Positions 1 through 7,397 of a stretch of 64,000 bases of DNA are shown one piece after another (position 1 is the first letter of the stretch; each line of letters opens with the position of its first letter). A model generated the notes under the pieces. That model was not told where the DNA came from. It saw only the letters and a list, made by a program, of their open reading frames with translations, and made no database searches. The DNA is from a bacterium UBP14_UBA6098 (lineage in GTDB: Bacteria > UBP14 > UBA6098), in the NCBI GenBank assembly GCA_002428525.1, contig DIWU01000004.1, forward strand, positions 38,639 to 102,638. The letters are read 5' to 3'. The position numbers and the translations under genes are program-made.

Positions 1-1
1 C

Positions 2-172
2 CCTACGACTCGCGAATTTACTTGGACGCCCGATGAAACGGTCACCTCCGGCGTTTATCTCGTCCGCGCGCGCTTCGACACCCGGTCGCTGAGCGGTGGT
101 TACCGAGCGGAGCCGAGGCAAGCCGAAGCGACCGGCGCGACGGCGGTGAAACGGGTGGTGTATCTCAAATAA
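2..172 (+). CDS. C-terminal end of a secreted protein with FlgD-like/Por-type sorting domain (5' truncated)
   Basis: The frame is open from the window edge and gives 56 residues ending in a stop at 170-172. The pattern T-W-T-P-D-E-T-V-T-S-G-V-Y-L-V-R-A-R followed by a terminal KRVVYLK matches the last strands of the FlgD-Ig-like C-terminal domain that ends many secreted FCB-group proteins (family knowledge); the peptidase at 11979-14888 ends in the same kind of domain. About 20 residues between the last two strands are unusually long and are encoded by an inverted repeat at 82-135. The protein body lies outside the window, so its function is unknown. Confidence 0.6.
   Translation, partial: PTTREFTWTPDETVTSGVYLVRARFDTRSLSGGYRAEPRQAEATGATAVKRVVYLK
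82..135. repeat. Palindromic repeat inside the coding sequence
   Basis: Nine-base perfect arms, CCGGTCGCT at 82-90 and AGCGACCGG at 127-135, enclose smaller hairpins (94-105, 108-115, 117-124). It is read in frame as a loop insertion in the sorting domain. It resembles GTCGCTGAGC...GAAGCGAC-type short palindromes that are scattered in many bacterial genomes (from memory, not searched). Confidence 0.5.
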
Positions 173-178
173 TCATTA

Positions 179-238
179 AGGGCATGGCACCGAAATGCCC
201 TATACACAGAATAGGGGTTTGTCGATAACAAACCCCTA
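179..238. terminator. Two hairpins between convergent genes
   Basis: A 7-bp stem (179-185/195-201) follows the plus-strand stop, and an 11-bp stem (212-222/228-238, 5-nt loop) overlaps the stop codon of the minus-strand MFS gene. Neither has a long T-run. The convergent position suggests a bidirectional transcription stop (inference). Confidence 0.5.
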
Positions 239-1501
239 TAAACCCTCGGGCGTTGCGAGGGCGCGGTCTTTGCGGAAAAAAAGATAAAGCGTGAGAACAT
301 AGGCGACATAAACAACGAAGGTTATATAAAACGGCAACATATACCCGCGGCTCTTGATCATAAACCCGGAAATCGCCACAGAGCATGCCCATGCGAGGTT
401 CCACGAGAGGCTCATGAGGTTTTGAATTACAGGACGGCGCTCCTCCGGCGATTTTTCCATCACGATCTGGTTCATCACCGGGTTGCTGGCGTTCATCAGC
501 GCGCCGCGAATCCAGAAAGCCGCGACTGAGAGCCATACCACCCGTGAATGTGCGAGCACCAAAATAAACGGTAATGAGACGGCCTGCGGGATGATCATCG
601 CGTATAGTTTCCCAAATCTGCGCACCAGTAAGGGGGAAATCAAAACCGCAACTCCCGTGATCGCCGCCGCGCCGGAGAAAATATAGCCGATAATCGTCGG
701 CTTCAGCCCGAACTCGCTCGAGAAATATATGCTCAAAAACGGCACTGTAAAACCGGCCCCGAAGCCGATGATCAAGTTCAGGATTACGAAGCGCGAGAAG
801 ACGCGGATACTTTTTTTATCCGAAAAATCCAAGCCCCAGCGAGGCAGTTTCGGCCCTTCGCATCGGACTCCTTCGTCGAGTTTCAAGAGCGGCAGAAAGC
901 CCGAGAAGGCCAAAATCGCCGCGCTGAAAAGGGTTATTCTCAGGGCGTGGAATTCGCTCAGTCCGAAACAATCCGAAAGCAGGTCCGGCACGAACCCGCC
1001 GAGGAGCGATCCCGCGACGCCACTGAAATTCATAAGCCCCAACGATAATGAAAACACATAGTGTCGATTCTCGGGAAGCGAATTGCTCGTCAAGCAGGGA
1101 TTGAACGCGGCGTTGAAGATCATATTTCCGATGCCGGTCAAAATCGAGAGTATGATTAAAACTGCCGGAATCAGGGTGATACTCGACAGCGCATAGGAGA
1201 CGATCAAGAGCGGAAGGGCGTAGAGAAGCGCCTTCCTCGGGCCGACTCGCGAGGCATAAATTCCGGCGGGAATCGCGATCAGCACCGTTGTGAATGTTCC
1301 GATCGAGGAAAGCCCACCGATAAAATCCTCCTGAAAGCCGCCCTTTTTCAAGTAAACATTGAAGAACACACCAAACACGCCGATAGCCGTCGAGAATAGC
1401 AGATGGCTTAGGATCAGAAGTTTCACATTTCTTCGGAAATTCCGAAGGTGAAATGAATAATCCCTCAGGATCGTGCGGATTTTTGTAATCGGGTTCGACA
1501 T
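236..1501 (-). CDS. Major facilitator superfamily transporter
   Basis: This is a 421-residue integral membrane protein with about 12 hydrophobic segments. A central hydrophilic loop near residues 205-235 splits the two six-helix halves, and a positively charged G-P-R-K-A-L stretch follows in the loop after TM2-3, as in MFS permeases. The substrate cannot be told; the gene is monocistronic between a convergent and a divergent neighbour. The ATG at 1501 has no close Shine-Dalgarno; instead a -10 box (TAAAAT, 1510-1515) lies 8 nt upstream, so the mRNA may be leaderless. MFS membership is confident, drug or sugar export is not assignable. Confidence 0.85.
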   Translation of the reverse strand: MSNPITKIRTILRDYSFHLRNFRRNVKLLILSHLLFSTAIGVFGVFFNVYLKKGGFQEDFIGGLSSIGTFTTVLIAIPAGIYASRVGPRKALLYALPLLIVSYALSSITLIPAVLIILSILTGIGNMIFNAAFNPCLTSNSLPENRHYVFSLSLGLMNFSGVAGSLLGGFVPDLLSDCFGLSEFHALRITLFSAAILAFSGFLPLLKLDEGVRCEGPKLPRWGLDFSDKKSIRVFSRFVILNLIIGFGAGFTVPFLSIYFSSEFGLKPTIIGYIFSGAAAITGVAVLISPLLVRRFGKLYAMIIPQAVSLPFILVLAHSRVVWLSVAAFWIRGALMNASNPVMNQIVMEKSPEERRPVIQNLMSLSWNLAWACSVAISGFMIKSRGYMLPFYITFVVYVAYVLTLYLFFRKDRALATPEGL

Positions 1502-1509
1502 AAGCCGGA

Positions 1510-1537
1510 ATTTTATCCTTTTTTGATCTTAATTCAA
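1510..1537 (-). promoter_or_regulatory. Promoter of the MFS gene, leaderless arrangement
   Basis: Read on the minus strand: TTGAAT (1537-1532), 16-bp spacer, TAAAAT (1515-1510), then 8 nt to the ATG. Transcription would start at or next to the A of the start codon. Confidence 0.55.
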
Positions 1538-1653
1538 GTGGAATTAAATTAGCGAACCCTTTTACGAAGCAAGTTTCATTAGTGGAGAACGGTTTCAAAG
1601 CATAAGCTCTGATAAAAACGAACAAAGGACACCTCTTAAACATCAAAATCCGC

Positions 1654-1681
1654 TTGCTTCGATTTTTATTTGACTTATATT
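1654..1681 (+). promoter_or_regulatory. Sigma70-type promoter of the exported GyrI-like gene
   Basis: TTGCTT at 1654-1659, 16-bp spacer, TATATT at 1676-1681. Predicted start is near 1688, giving a leader of about 20 nt that contains GGGGAGG before the ATG at 1710. Confidence 0.45.
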
Positions 1682-1709
1682 TTGGCAAAACCAAACTTGG
1701 GGAGGTCTT

Positions 1710-2276
1710 ATGAGATTTGTTTGCATGACTGTATTGCTTCTTGTCGCGCTACTCGGGTTAACTTTCGCCGAGGAGGAGGTCGAGATGCCAAGCATGGAGC
1801 CGCGAATCGAGGATATGGATTCGTTAATCATTGTCGGTGTCGGCTATCAGGGCGACGATATTTTCGAAAGGATCATGACCCTTTGGATGGAGCTAATTCA
1901 ACGTAAGGGCGAATTTGAGAACTTGGCCAGCCAAGTCGAGGCCTTCGGAGTCAGCCTCATGCCGGAAAACGCCGAAAAGCAGACCGATTTTCGCTATATC
2001 GCCGGATACGAGGTCACAAAGACCTCCAAAATCCCCGAAGGTATGGAGATTGTCACGATTCCCGCAGGGAAATACGCTATCTTCACACACAAAGGCTCGC
2101 TCGAAAATCTTCAAGCAACATATGCCTATATCCTCGGTGTTTGGCCGCAAAAAACAACAGAGTATTCACTCCGCCACGCACCGCAATTGGAGCGCTATGG
2201 CCTCAAATTCAATGCGATGAGCGAGCAGTCCGAGATCGAAATCCTCGTGCCGATAGACAAAGTCGAAACAAAATAG
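1710..2276 (+). CDS. Exported GyrI-like / effector-binding domain protein
   Basis: The 188-residue product begins with a signal peptide (residues 1-20, cleavage after TFA). The mature part ends in a GyrI-like (AraC effector-binding, SOUL-fold) small-molecule domain: YEVTKTSKIPEGMEI, then IPAGKYAIFTHKG, then a WPQ...Y motif, and RHAPQLERY with the terminal I-E-I-L-V-P-I strand. These domains bind hydrophobic ligands and usually sit in cytoplasmic regulators; export to the periplasm is unusual. GGGGAGG at 1699-1705 supports the ATG. It is followed after 27 nt by a structured repeat. Function unknown; a ligand-binding or scavenging role is inferred. Confidence 0.75.
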   Translation: MRFVCMTVLLLVALLGLTFAEEEVEMPSMEPRIEDMDSLIIVGVGYQGDDIFERIMTLWMELIQRKGEFENLASQVEAFGVSLMPENAEKQTDFRYIAGYEVTKTSKIPEGMEIVTIPAGKYAIFTHKGSLENLQATYAYILGVWPQKTTEYSLRHAPQLERYGLKFNAMSEQSEIEILVPIDKVETK

Positions 2277-2303
2277 TCAAGCCGATTTTTTCCGCATACA
2301 GAA

Positions 2304-2435
2304 ACCGGGGGGCGTCGGTGCGAGTATACTCGCGCCGAGGCGATCGGCGAAAACTTCCATTATATGCAAAAAATCGCTATGCCGATCGCCTCGGTCCCAT
2401 CTGCGTCCCCGCAGATGGGACCGACGCCCCCCGGT
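2304..2435. repeat. Four-helix inverted-repeat element, copy 1
   Basis: Perfect 16-bp terminal arms ACCGGGGGGCGTCGGT (2304-2319) and its complement (2420-2435) enclose three further helices with almost no unpaired bases between them: a 14-nt palindrome (2320-2333), a 14-bp stem (2335-2348/2381-2394) with a 32-nt loop, and a 10-bp hairpin (2395-2404/2411-2420). The complete set forms a closed four-way junction on paper. It begins 27 nt after the upstream stop codon and ends 115 nt before glnS. A related copy lies at 56724-56884. It has no coding capacity. Confidence 0.85.
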
Positions 2436-2550
2436 GATGTTAAACTTGAAGTCGAACGATATTAACGAAATTATATATTCAAAATCTTATCGAGAATCGT
2501 TATAATAACGTTTTGTTGTCGCTTTTAAAACTTGCAGATTGGGAGTCAAG

Positions 2551-4248
2551 ATGTCCGAAGAGCTGAACAAACCGACAGAGCCGATGAAGGTTTACAAAGA
2601 CTTTATCCGTCAGGCTGTTGACGAGGACTTGGCCTCGGGCCGGTTCGACCATGTTCATACGCGTTTTCCGCCGGAGCCGAACGGGTATCTGCATATCGGC
2701 CACGCCAAGGCAATTTGCATAAGCTTCAGTATTGCAAAGGAATACGGCGGAAAATGCAATCTTCGCTTCGACGATACGAATCCCTCGAAGGAGGAGCGCG
2801 AATTTGTCGATTCTATTGTAGAAGATGTCCGTTGGTTGGGCTTCGAATGGCAGGGGCCGTTTTTCGCATCGGATTATTTCGAGCGGCTTTATGAATTGGC
2901 CGAACAGCTGATTACAAAAGGCTCTGCTTATGTTTGCGATCTCACTCCCGACGAGGTCCGCGTTTATCGCGGCACACTCACCGAACAAGGCAAGAACAGC
3001 CCCTATCGCGATCGTTCCGTCGAAGAGAATCTCGACCTCTTTCGCCGAATGAGAGCCGGCGAATTCCCCGACGGCTCACGAACGCTTCGGGCGAAGATCG
3101 ATATGGCCTCCTCAAACATCAATATGCGCGATCCTGTAATGTATCGAATTCTGCATCGCGAGCACCACCGGCAGGGCGACAAATGGTGCATCTATCCAAG
3201 TTATGACTGGGCGCACGGCCTCGAGGACTCGATCGAGGGGATCACGCATTCGCTTTGCTCGCTCGAGTTCGAGGATCATCGCCCGCTTTACGACTGGTTC
3301 ATCGATGAGCTGGGGGTTTACCATCCGCGGCAAATCGAGTTCGCGCGCCTCAATATGACCTTTACCGTTATGAGTAAACGAATCCTTCGCGCTCTCGTCG
3401 AGAGCGGTCTCGTCGAGGGCTGGGACGATCCGCGGATGCCCACGCTCTGCGGCCTTCGCAGGCGAGGCTACACCTCCGATTCGATTCGCGAGTTCTGCGA
3501 CAAGATCGGCGTCTCGAAAGCGGATAGCATAGTCGATATCGCACTTCTCGAACACTGCATTCGAACCGAGCTGAACCTTTCGGCCAAGCGCCTGATGGCG
3601 GTGATGCACCCGATTAAACTGATAATCGACAATTATCCCGAGGGGCAAATCGAATGGCTCGACGCGGTCGATAACCCCGAGGACGAAAACTCTTCGACGC
3701 ATAAAATCCCCTTCTCTCGCGAGCTTTTCATCGAGCGCGACGATTTCACCGCCAATCCCCCGAAGAACTATTTCCGCCTTTCGCCGGGAGCGGAGGTTCG
3801 CCTGAAGCACGCTTATTATGTCACTTGCACCGGTTATAAAACCGATGTAGCCGGCGAAGTGACAGAGGTGCATTGCGATTACGATCCTGAGTCGCGCGGC
3901 GGCGGCACGCCGGACGGTCGGCGAGTCAAGGGAACGCTACATTTTGTCGAGGCGAACAACGCAATGCCCTGCAGAATAAGACTTTACGACCGCCTCTTCA
4001 CTCGGGCGAATATGATCGAGCTTGAACCGGGCAAGGAGGTTAACGACTACTTCAATGCCGACTCGCTCGAGTTGATCGACGCCCTCGCCGAACCGGAACT
4101 CGCAAGTCTCCCGATCGGCGGAAGAATACAGCTCCTTCGCCACGGTTATTTTATTGTGGATAAAGACTCTGAGGGCGATTTCAAGGTGCTGAATATGACG
4201 GTTTCGCTTAAAGATACTTGGGCAAAAATCCAGCAAAAGGGCGGTTAA
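2551..4248 (+). CDS. glnS: Glutamine--tRNA ligase
   Basis: Class I aminoacyl-tRNA synthetase that charges tRNA-Gln with glutamine. The 565-residue length fits bacterial GlnRS. Visible motifs are the HIGH signature (PPEPNGYLHIGH, residues about 40-51), the GlnRS-typical ICISF follow-up, RFDDTNP, and the KMSKS-loop equivalent VMSKR near residue 272; the C-terminal half is the two-barrel anticodon-binding region. The ATG at 2551 is chosen because GGGAG lies 5 nt upstream; an upstream TTG at 2539 would place that SD inside the gene. GluRS is also encoded in this window (26982), so direct Gln charging is likely here. Confidence 0.96.
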   Translation: MSEELNKPTEPMKVYKDFIRQAVDEDLASGRFDHVHTRFPPEPNGYLHIGHAKAICISFSIAKEYGGKCNLRFDDTNPSKEEREFVDSIVEDVRWLGFEWQGPFFASDYFERLYELAEQLITKGSAYVCDLTPDEVRVYRGTLTEQGKNSPYRDRSVEENLDLFRRMRAGEFPDGSRTLRAKIDMASSNINMRDPVMYRILHREHHRQGDKWCIYPSYDWAHGLEDSIEGITHSLCSLEFEDHRPLYDWFIDELGVYHPRQIEFARLNMTFTVMSKRILRALVESGLVEGWDDPRMPTLCGLRRRGYTSDSIREFCDKIGVSKADSIVDIALLEHCIRTELNLSAKRLMAVMHPIKLIIDNYPEGQIEWLDAVDNPEDENSSTHKIPFSRELFIERDDFTANPPKNYFRLSPGAEVRLKHAYYVTCTGYKTDVAGEVTEVHCDYDPESRGGGTPDGRRVKGTLHFVEANNAMPCRIRLYDRLFTRANMIELEPGKEVNDYFNADSLELIDALAEPELASLPIGGRIQLLRHGYFIVDKDSEGDFKVLNMTVSLKDTWAKIQQKGG

Positions 4249-4293
4249 TTCCCCTATTTTAATAAATAACTGGAATTCATAGCGATTCATGAG

Positions 4294-4299
4294 TATAAT
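4294..4299 (+). promoter_or_regulatory. -10 box 6 nt before the TonB-like gene
   Basis: A consensus TATAAT ends 6 nt before the ATG at 4306. The -35 region (TGGAAT near 4271) is weak. There is no Shine-Dalgarno, so a leaderless start is possible. Confidence 0.4.
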
Positions 4300-4305
4300 A
4301 AATGT

Positions 4306-4716
4306 ATGAAAGCTATGAGAAAAACAATATTCATACTACTTGCCATCTCGATGGCTTCTTGCGTCGCCCTCGCCGAGGATTCATGCGATGTCTTCGATTA
4401 TTTGCAGATCGGTCAAATTCCCCAAATGATTGTCTCAGCTAAACCTTGCTACCCCGATTCGGCCTATAAGGAAAGAGTCGAAGGCGCGGTCTTAGTTGAC
4501 ATTATAATTGGCGAGGACGGCAAGGTCATCTCCGCGAAGGTCGCGGATTCCGAGCCACCCGAGATTTTCGATAATGTAGCCCTCGAAGCCGCACTTAATT
4601 GTGTCTTCTCCCCCATTATTTACGAGGGCAAGCCAGTAAAAGTCGCCTACAGAATCCCCTTCGTCTTCGGCCGAGATCGATACGACCTGAAACGCTGTAG
4701 TAAAGTCAAAAAATAA
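4306..4716 (+). CDS. Secreted TonB C-terminal domain protein
   Basis: A 136-residue protein with a signal sequence (hydrophobic residues 5-23; either AxA cleavage or a poor lipobox MASC) followed directly by one TonB_C domain: the YPDSAYKERVEGAVLVDII strand, IGEDGKVISAKVADSEP and a terminal KVAYRIPFVF. TonB C-terminal domains contact plugged outer-membrane receptors, but here there is neither a membrane anchor that would stay uncleaved nor a proline-rich spacer, nor exbB/exbD nearby. Energy transduction is therefore doubtful and an isolated periplasmic binding domain is more likely. The start could also be the ATG at 4315. Confidence 0.75.
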   Translation: MKAMRKTIFILLAISMASCVALAEDSCDVFDYLQIGQIPQMIVSAKPCYPDSAYKERVEGAVLVDIIIGEDGKVISAKVADSEPPEIFDNVALEAALNCVFSPIIYEGKPVKVAYRIPFVFGRDRYDLKRCSKVKK

Positions 4717-4881
4717 AGCGATCCGCTAATCCTATTTTGCTTAAATACATTAATATCTTAGCTTAAACAGTTAAGATTTAATAAAAAGCAGTTGCATTTA
4801 TCGATTTAAGAATTATTTTGTCTTGTCTTAATGACCATACAGAGTTTTAACTAAAGATACTAAAACAGATTAGGGAGAAAA

Positions 4882-6090
4882 ATGAAAATCCTTGTCCTCA
4901 ATTCGGGTAGTTCTTCGGTGAAGTATCAGCTTTGGAATACAGCCGGAGAGGGTGTTCTCGCGAAGGGACTTGTTCAACGAATCGGTATCCCAAACCCTCA
5001 ACACGATTATCAGCGCAACGGCGAAGATAAAATGCGCTTCGAGCCTGAGGGAATTATCGACCATACAAAGGCCATCGAGCTTGTTATCGAGGCGATCGCT
5101 CACCCCGATTACGGCGTCATTAAAAACATCTCGGAGATCGATGCTATAGGCCACCGCGTTGTTCACGGCGGCGAAGAATTTTCCGGAAGCACCCTTATGA
5201 CAGATGACGCAATAGCCGCGCTCCAGCGCTGTATCCCCCTCGCACCCCTTCACAATCCCCCGAATCTGAGGGGCATCGAGGCCTGCCGTGTCAAACTGCC
5301 CGGCGTGCCTCAGGCGGGAGTTTTCGATACCGCCTTTCACCACACAATCCCAAAATATGCCTATCTTTACGCCCTCCCGATCGAGCTTTATAACAAGCAT
5401 AAGATCCGCCGATACGGTTTCCACGGCACAAGCCATTTCTATGTCGCGAACAAGGCGGCCCAACTCCTCGGCAAGCCCATCGAAGAGCTGAAGATAATCA
5501 CCGCGCATCTCGGAAACGGCGCTTCGATCACCGCGGTTGACGGCGGAAAGTCTGTTGACACCTCAATGGGCCTAACCCCTCTCGAGGGTTTGATCATGGG
5601 AACCCGAAGCGGTGACATGGACCCCTACATCCCGCTGTTCATCCAAAAACTCGAGAACCTCTCGCCAGACGAGACCAGCGACCTCATGAATAAAAAGAGC
5701 GGTCTGTTAGGTATCTCCGGCAAATATACAGATATGCGCGATATCCTCGAGGCTGAGAAAACCGGCGATGAGGGCGCAATTCTCGCCCTTCAGATGTATT
5801 GTTACCGTGTTAAAAAATATATCGGCGCCTACGCCGCCGCTATGGGCGGCCTCGATGTTCTCGTTTTCACCGCCGGTATCGGTGAGAACTCGGACGAGAT
5901 TCGCGAAAAGGTCTGCGACGGCCTCGGATTTATGGGTATCGAAATAGACAAAAAACTGAACTTCGACGCTTGGCACATTCTCATGGACATCTCCGCGCCC
6001 AACGCCAAGATTCGGACAATAGTCGTTCCGACCGACGAGGAATTTGTTATCGCCTCCGAGACGGAGAGATTAGTTAAGGAAATTAAATAA
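4882..6090 (+). CDS. ackA: Acetate kinase
   Basis: Converts acetyl phosphate and ADP to acetate and ATP (or the reverse), a substrate-level ATP step of fermentation. The 402-residue protein has the N-terminal LVLNSGSSSVKYQL phosphate-binding strand, the RYGFHGTSH motif, AHLGNGAS, the DTSMGLTPLEG motif and FTAGIGEN near the C terminus, all in family order. GGGAG precedes the ATG. No phosphotransacetylase (pta) is adjacent; the next gene, 26 nt on, is an outer-membrane protein. With the Acs-like ligase at 38722 the cell has two acetate/acetyl-CoA enzymes. Confidence 0.97.
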   Translation: MKILVLNSGSSSVKYQLWNTAGEGVLAKGLVQRIGIPNPQHDYQRNGEDKMRFEPEGIIDHTKAIELVIEAIAHPDYGVIKNISEIDAIGHRVVHGGEEFSGSTLMTDDAIAALQRCIPLAPLHNPPNLRGIEACRVKLPGVPQAGVFDTAFHHTIPKYAYLYALPIELYNKHKIRRYGFHGTSHFYVANKAAQLLGKPIEELKIITAHLGNGASITAVDGGKSVDTSMGLTPLEGLIMGTRSGDMDPYIPLFIQKLENLSPDETSDLMNKKSGLLGISGKYTDMRDILEAEKTGDEGAILALQMYCYRVKKYIGAYAAAMGGLDVLVFTAGIGENSDEIREKVCDGLGFMGIEIDKKLNFDAWHILMDISAPNAKIRTIVVPTDEEFVIASETERLVKEIK

Positions 6091-6116
6091 CTGTAGCCTT
6101 ATGAAAGGGGGAACGA

Positions 6117-7319
6117 ATGAAAAGACTCTTCGTCGCCGCAATCCTACTGACCTGTGGAATTCTACTCGCTCAAGGCGAGCATATTCCCGTCGGTATGGAT
6201 GTCAGGGCCTACTCCATGGCCAACATCATCTCCGCCGGTTCCGCAGGGCCGGCCTCTATGCTACGCAATCCTTCCGGCATCGGCTGGATGGAGAAGGGCG
6301 CCCTCTCCTTGACGGGAAGGGTGAATCTTCTCGGTAGCGCCGGTTTCGACGAGGATATCTATGAAGATTCCGGACTCGAGGATTACTCGATGTCGCAACA
6401 GATTCACTTGAAACTCCCCGGCATCGCCTTCGCGACACCGATTCCGATCTCCGCGCCGTTCGAACTGGTCGGCGGCATCGCTTGGGGACAGTTCTTCGAT
6501 TTTTCCGGCAAGATCAAGGAGAGCTACACAAGCTCGACGACTAACACCGAATACGAACAGACTTGGACGAACAAGGGCGGCTTCCACCTCCTGAATCCGA
6601 CAGTCGCCGCGCGTTTCGCGAATAACTATGTCCTCGGTCTCAGCTATGGCTTTGCCTTCCTTTCCAATTCCGGCTATGAAGCCGTCGAAGAGACCTCGAA
6701 CCCCAATAGCGAGGAAGAATATGAGACGACCGAGAAGGCCACCGGTTCTGTCCTGCAGATCGGCGCGCAAGGGCGTTTTATTGACAAACTCAATGTCGGC
6801 CTTAGCTTTGCCCCGGCCTTCAAGATGAAGATGGACGATCGCGAATATAAGGATGATTCCGGTAAGTATGACCTCAACGATGTCAAATACGAATTCCCGG
6901 CTTATATGGCCTTCGGCGTCGCCTTCGATGTCACGCCCGATCTCACCGTGGCGGCGGAATATCAGAATCGCCCCTACGACGACCTCGAGATCAATAATTG
7001 GGAATCCGGCATCGAGAATGGCGCTTCGATCCGCCTCGGTGTGGAGTATCGCGGTGCGGTCGATCTTCGCGCCGGCTTCTTCACCGATAAGCTGATGACC
7101 CCCTCCGAGCCCGGCGAGGACACACCTGCCGGAGCGATGGGTCTCACAGCTGGTGTCGGCCTCGGTCTCGGCCCGGTTATCCTCGACCTCGGAGCCTATT
7201 ATCACACCGCGAAATGGGAATCGAACACCGGTTCAGGCACAGCCACCGAGGATTACAAGAATAACCTCCTCGGTCTCGCGGCTACGGCCACCTATGAGAT
7301 AGACATCTTCGGTAAATAA
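6117..7319 (+). CDS. FadL/OmpP1-like outer-membrane protein
   Basis: A 400-residue protein with a signal peptide (cleavage about residue 19) and then the start typical of the OMPP1/FadL/TodX class: a GMDVRAYSMAN stretch, a SAGPASMLRNPSGIGW segment, and alternating aromatic/hydrophobic beta strands to the C terminus. The family forms 14-strand barrels that take up hydrophobic molecules (family knowledge). AAGGGGGAA precedes the ATG, 26 nt after ackA, and a strong terminator follows, so it is probably the last gene of an ackA transcript. Substrate unknown. Confidence 0.75.
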   Translation: MKRLFVAAILLTCGILLAQGEHIPVGMDVRAYSMANIISAGSAGPASMLRNPSGIGWMEKGALSLTGRVNLLGSAGFDEDIYEDSGLEDYSMSQQIHLKLPGIAFATPIPISAPFELVGGIAWGQFFDFSGKIKESYTSSTTNTEYEQTWTNKGGFHLLNPTVAARFANNYVLGLSYGFAFLSNSGYEAVEETSNPNSEEEYETTEKATGSVLQIGAQGRFIDKLNVGLSFAPAFKMKMDDREYKDDSGKYDLNDVKYEFPAYMAFGVAFDVTPDLTVAAEYQNRPYDDLEINNWESGIENGASIRLGVEYRGAVDLRAGFFTDKLMTPSEPGEDTPAGAMGLTAGVGLGLGPVILDLGAYYHTAKWESNTGSGTATEDYKNNLLGLAATATYEIDIFGK

Positions 7320-7347
7320 GTTCCACCTTGTTCCGGTTTTCCGGGAT

Positions 7348-7378
7348 AAAAAAAGGCCGCCCTCGGGCGGCCTTTTTT
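7348..7378. terminator. Bidirectional intrinsic terminator
   Basis: A GC-rich stem GGCCGCC/GGCGGCC (355-361 and 366-372 of the 7-kb block) with a CTCG tetraloop is flanked by an A-run (7348-7354) and a T-run (7373-7378). It serves the plus-strand outer-membrane gene and the minus-strand nadA operon that converge on it. Confidence 0.9.
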
Positions 7379-7397
7379 ATACTTAAGTCGTTATAAA

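Noticed and set aside
816..1694. Long minus-strand frame of 292 codons over the MFS gene
   Set aside because: It is a different frame within the MFS gene, without family resemblance or SD.
6261..7205. 314-codon antisense frame across the FadL-like gene
   Set aside because: Antisense shadow caused by the GC-rich third positions of the real gene, which has signal peptide, SD and terminator.
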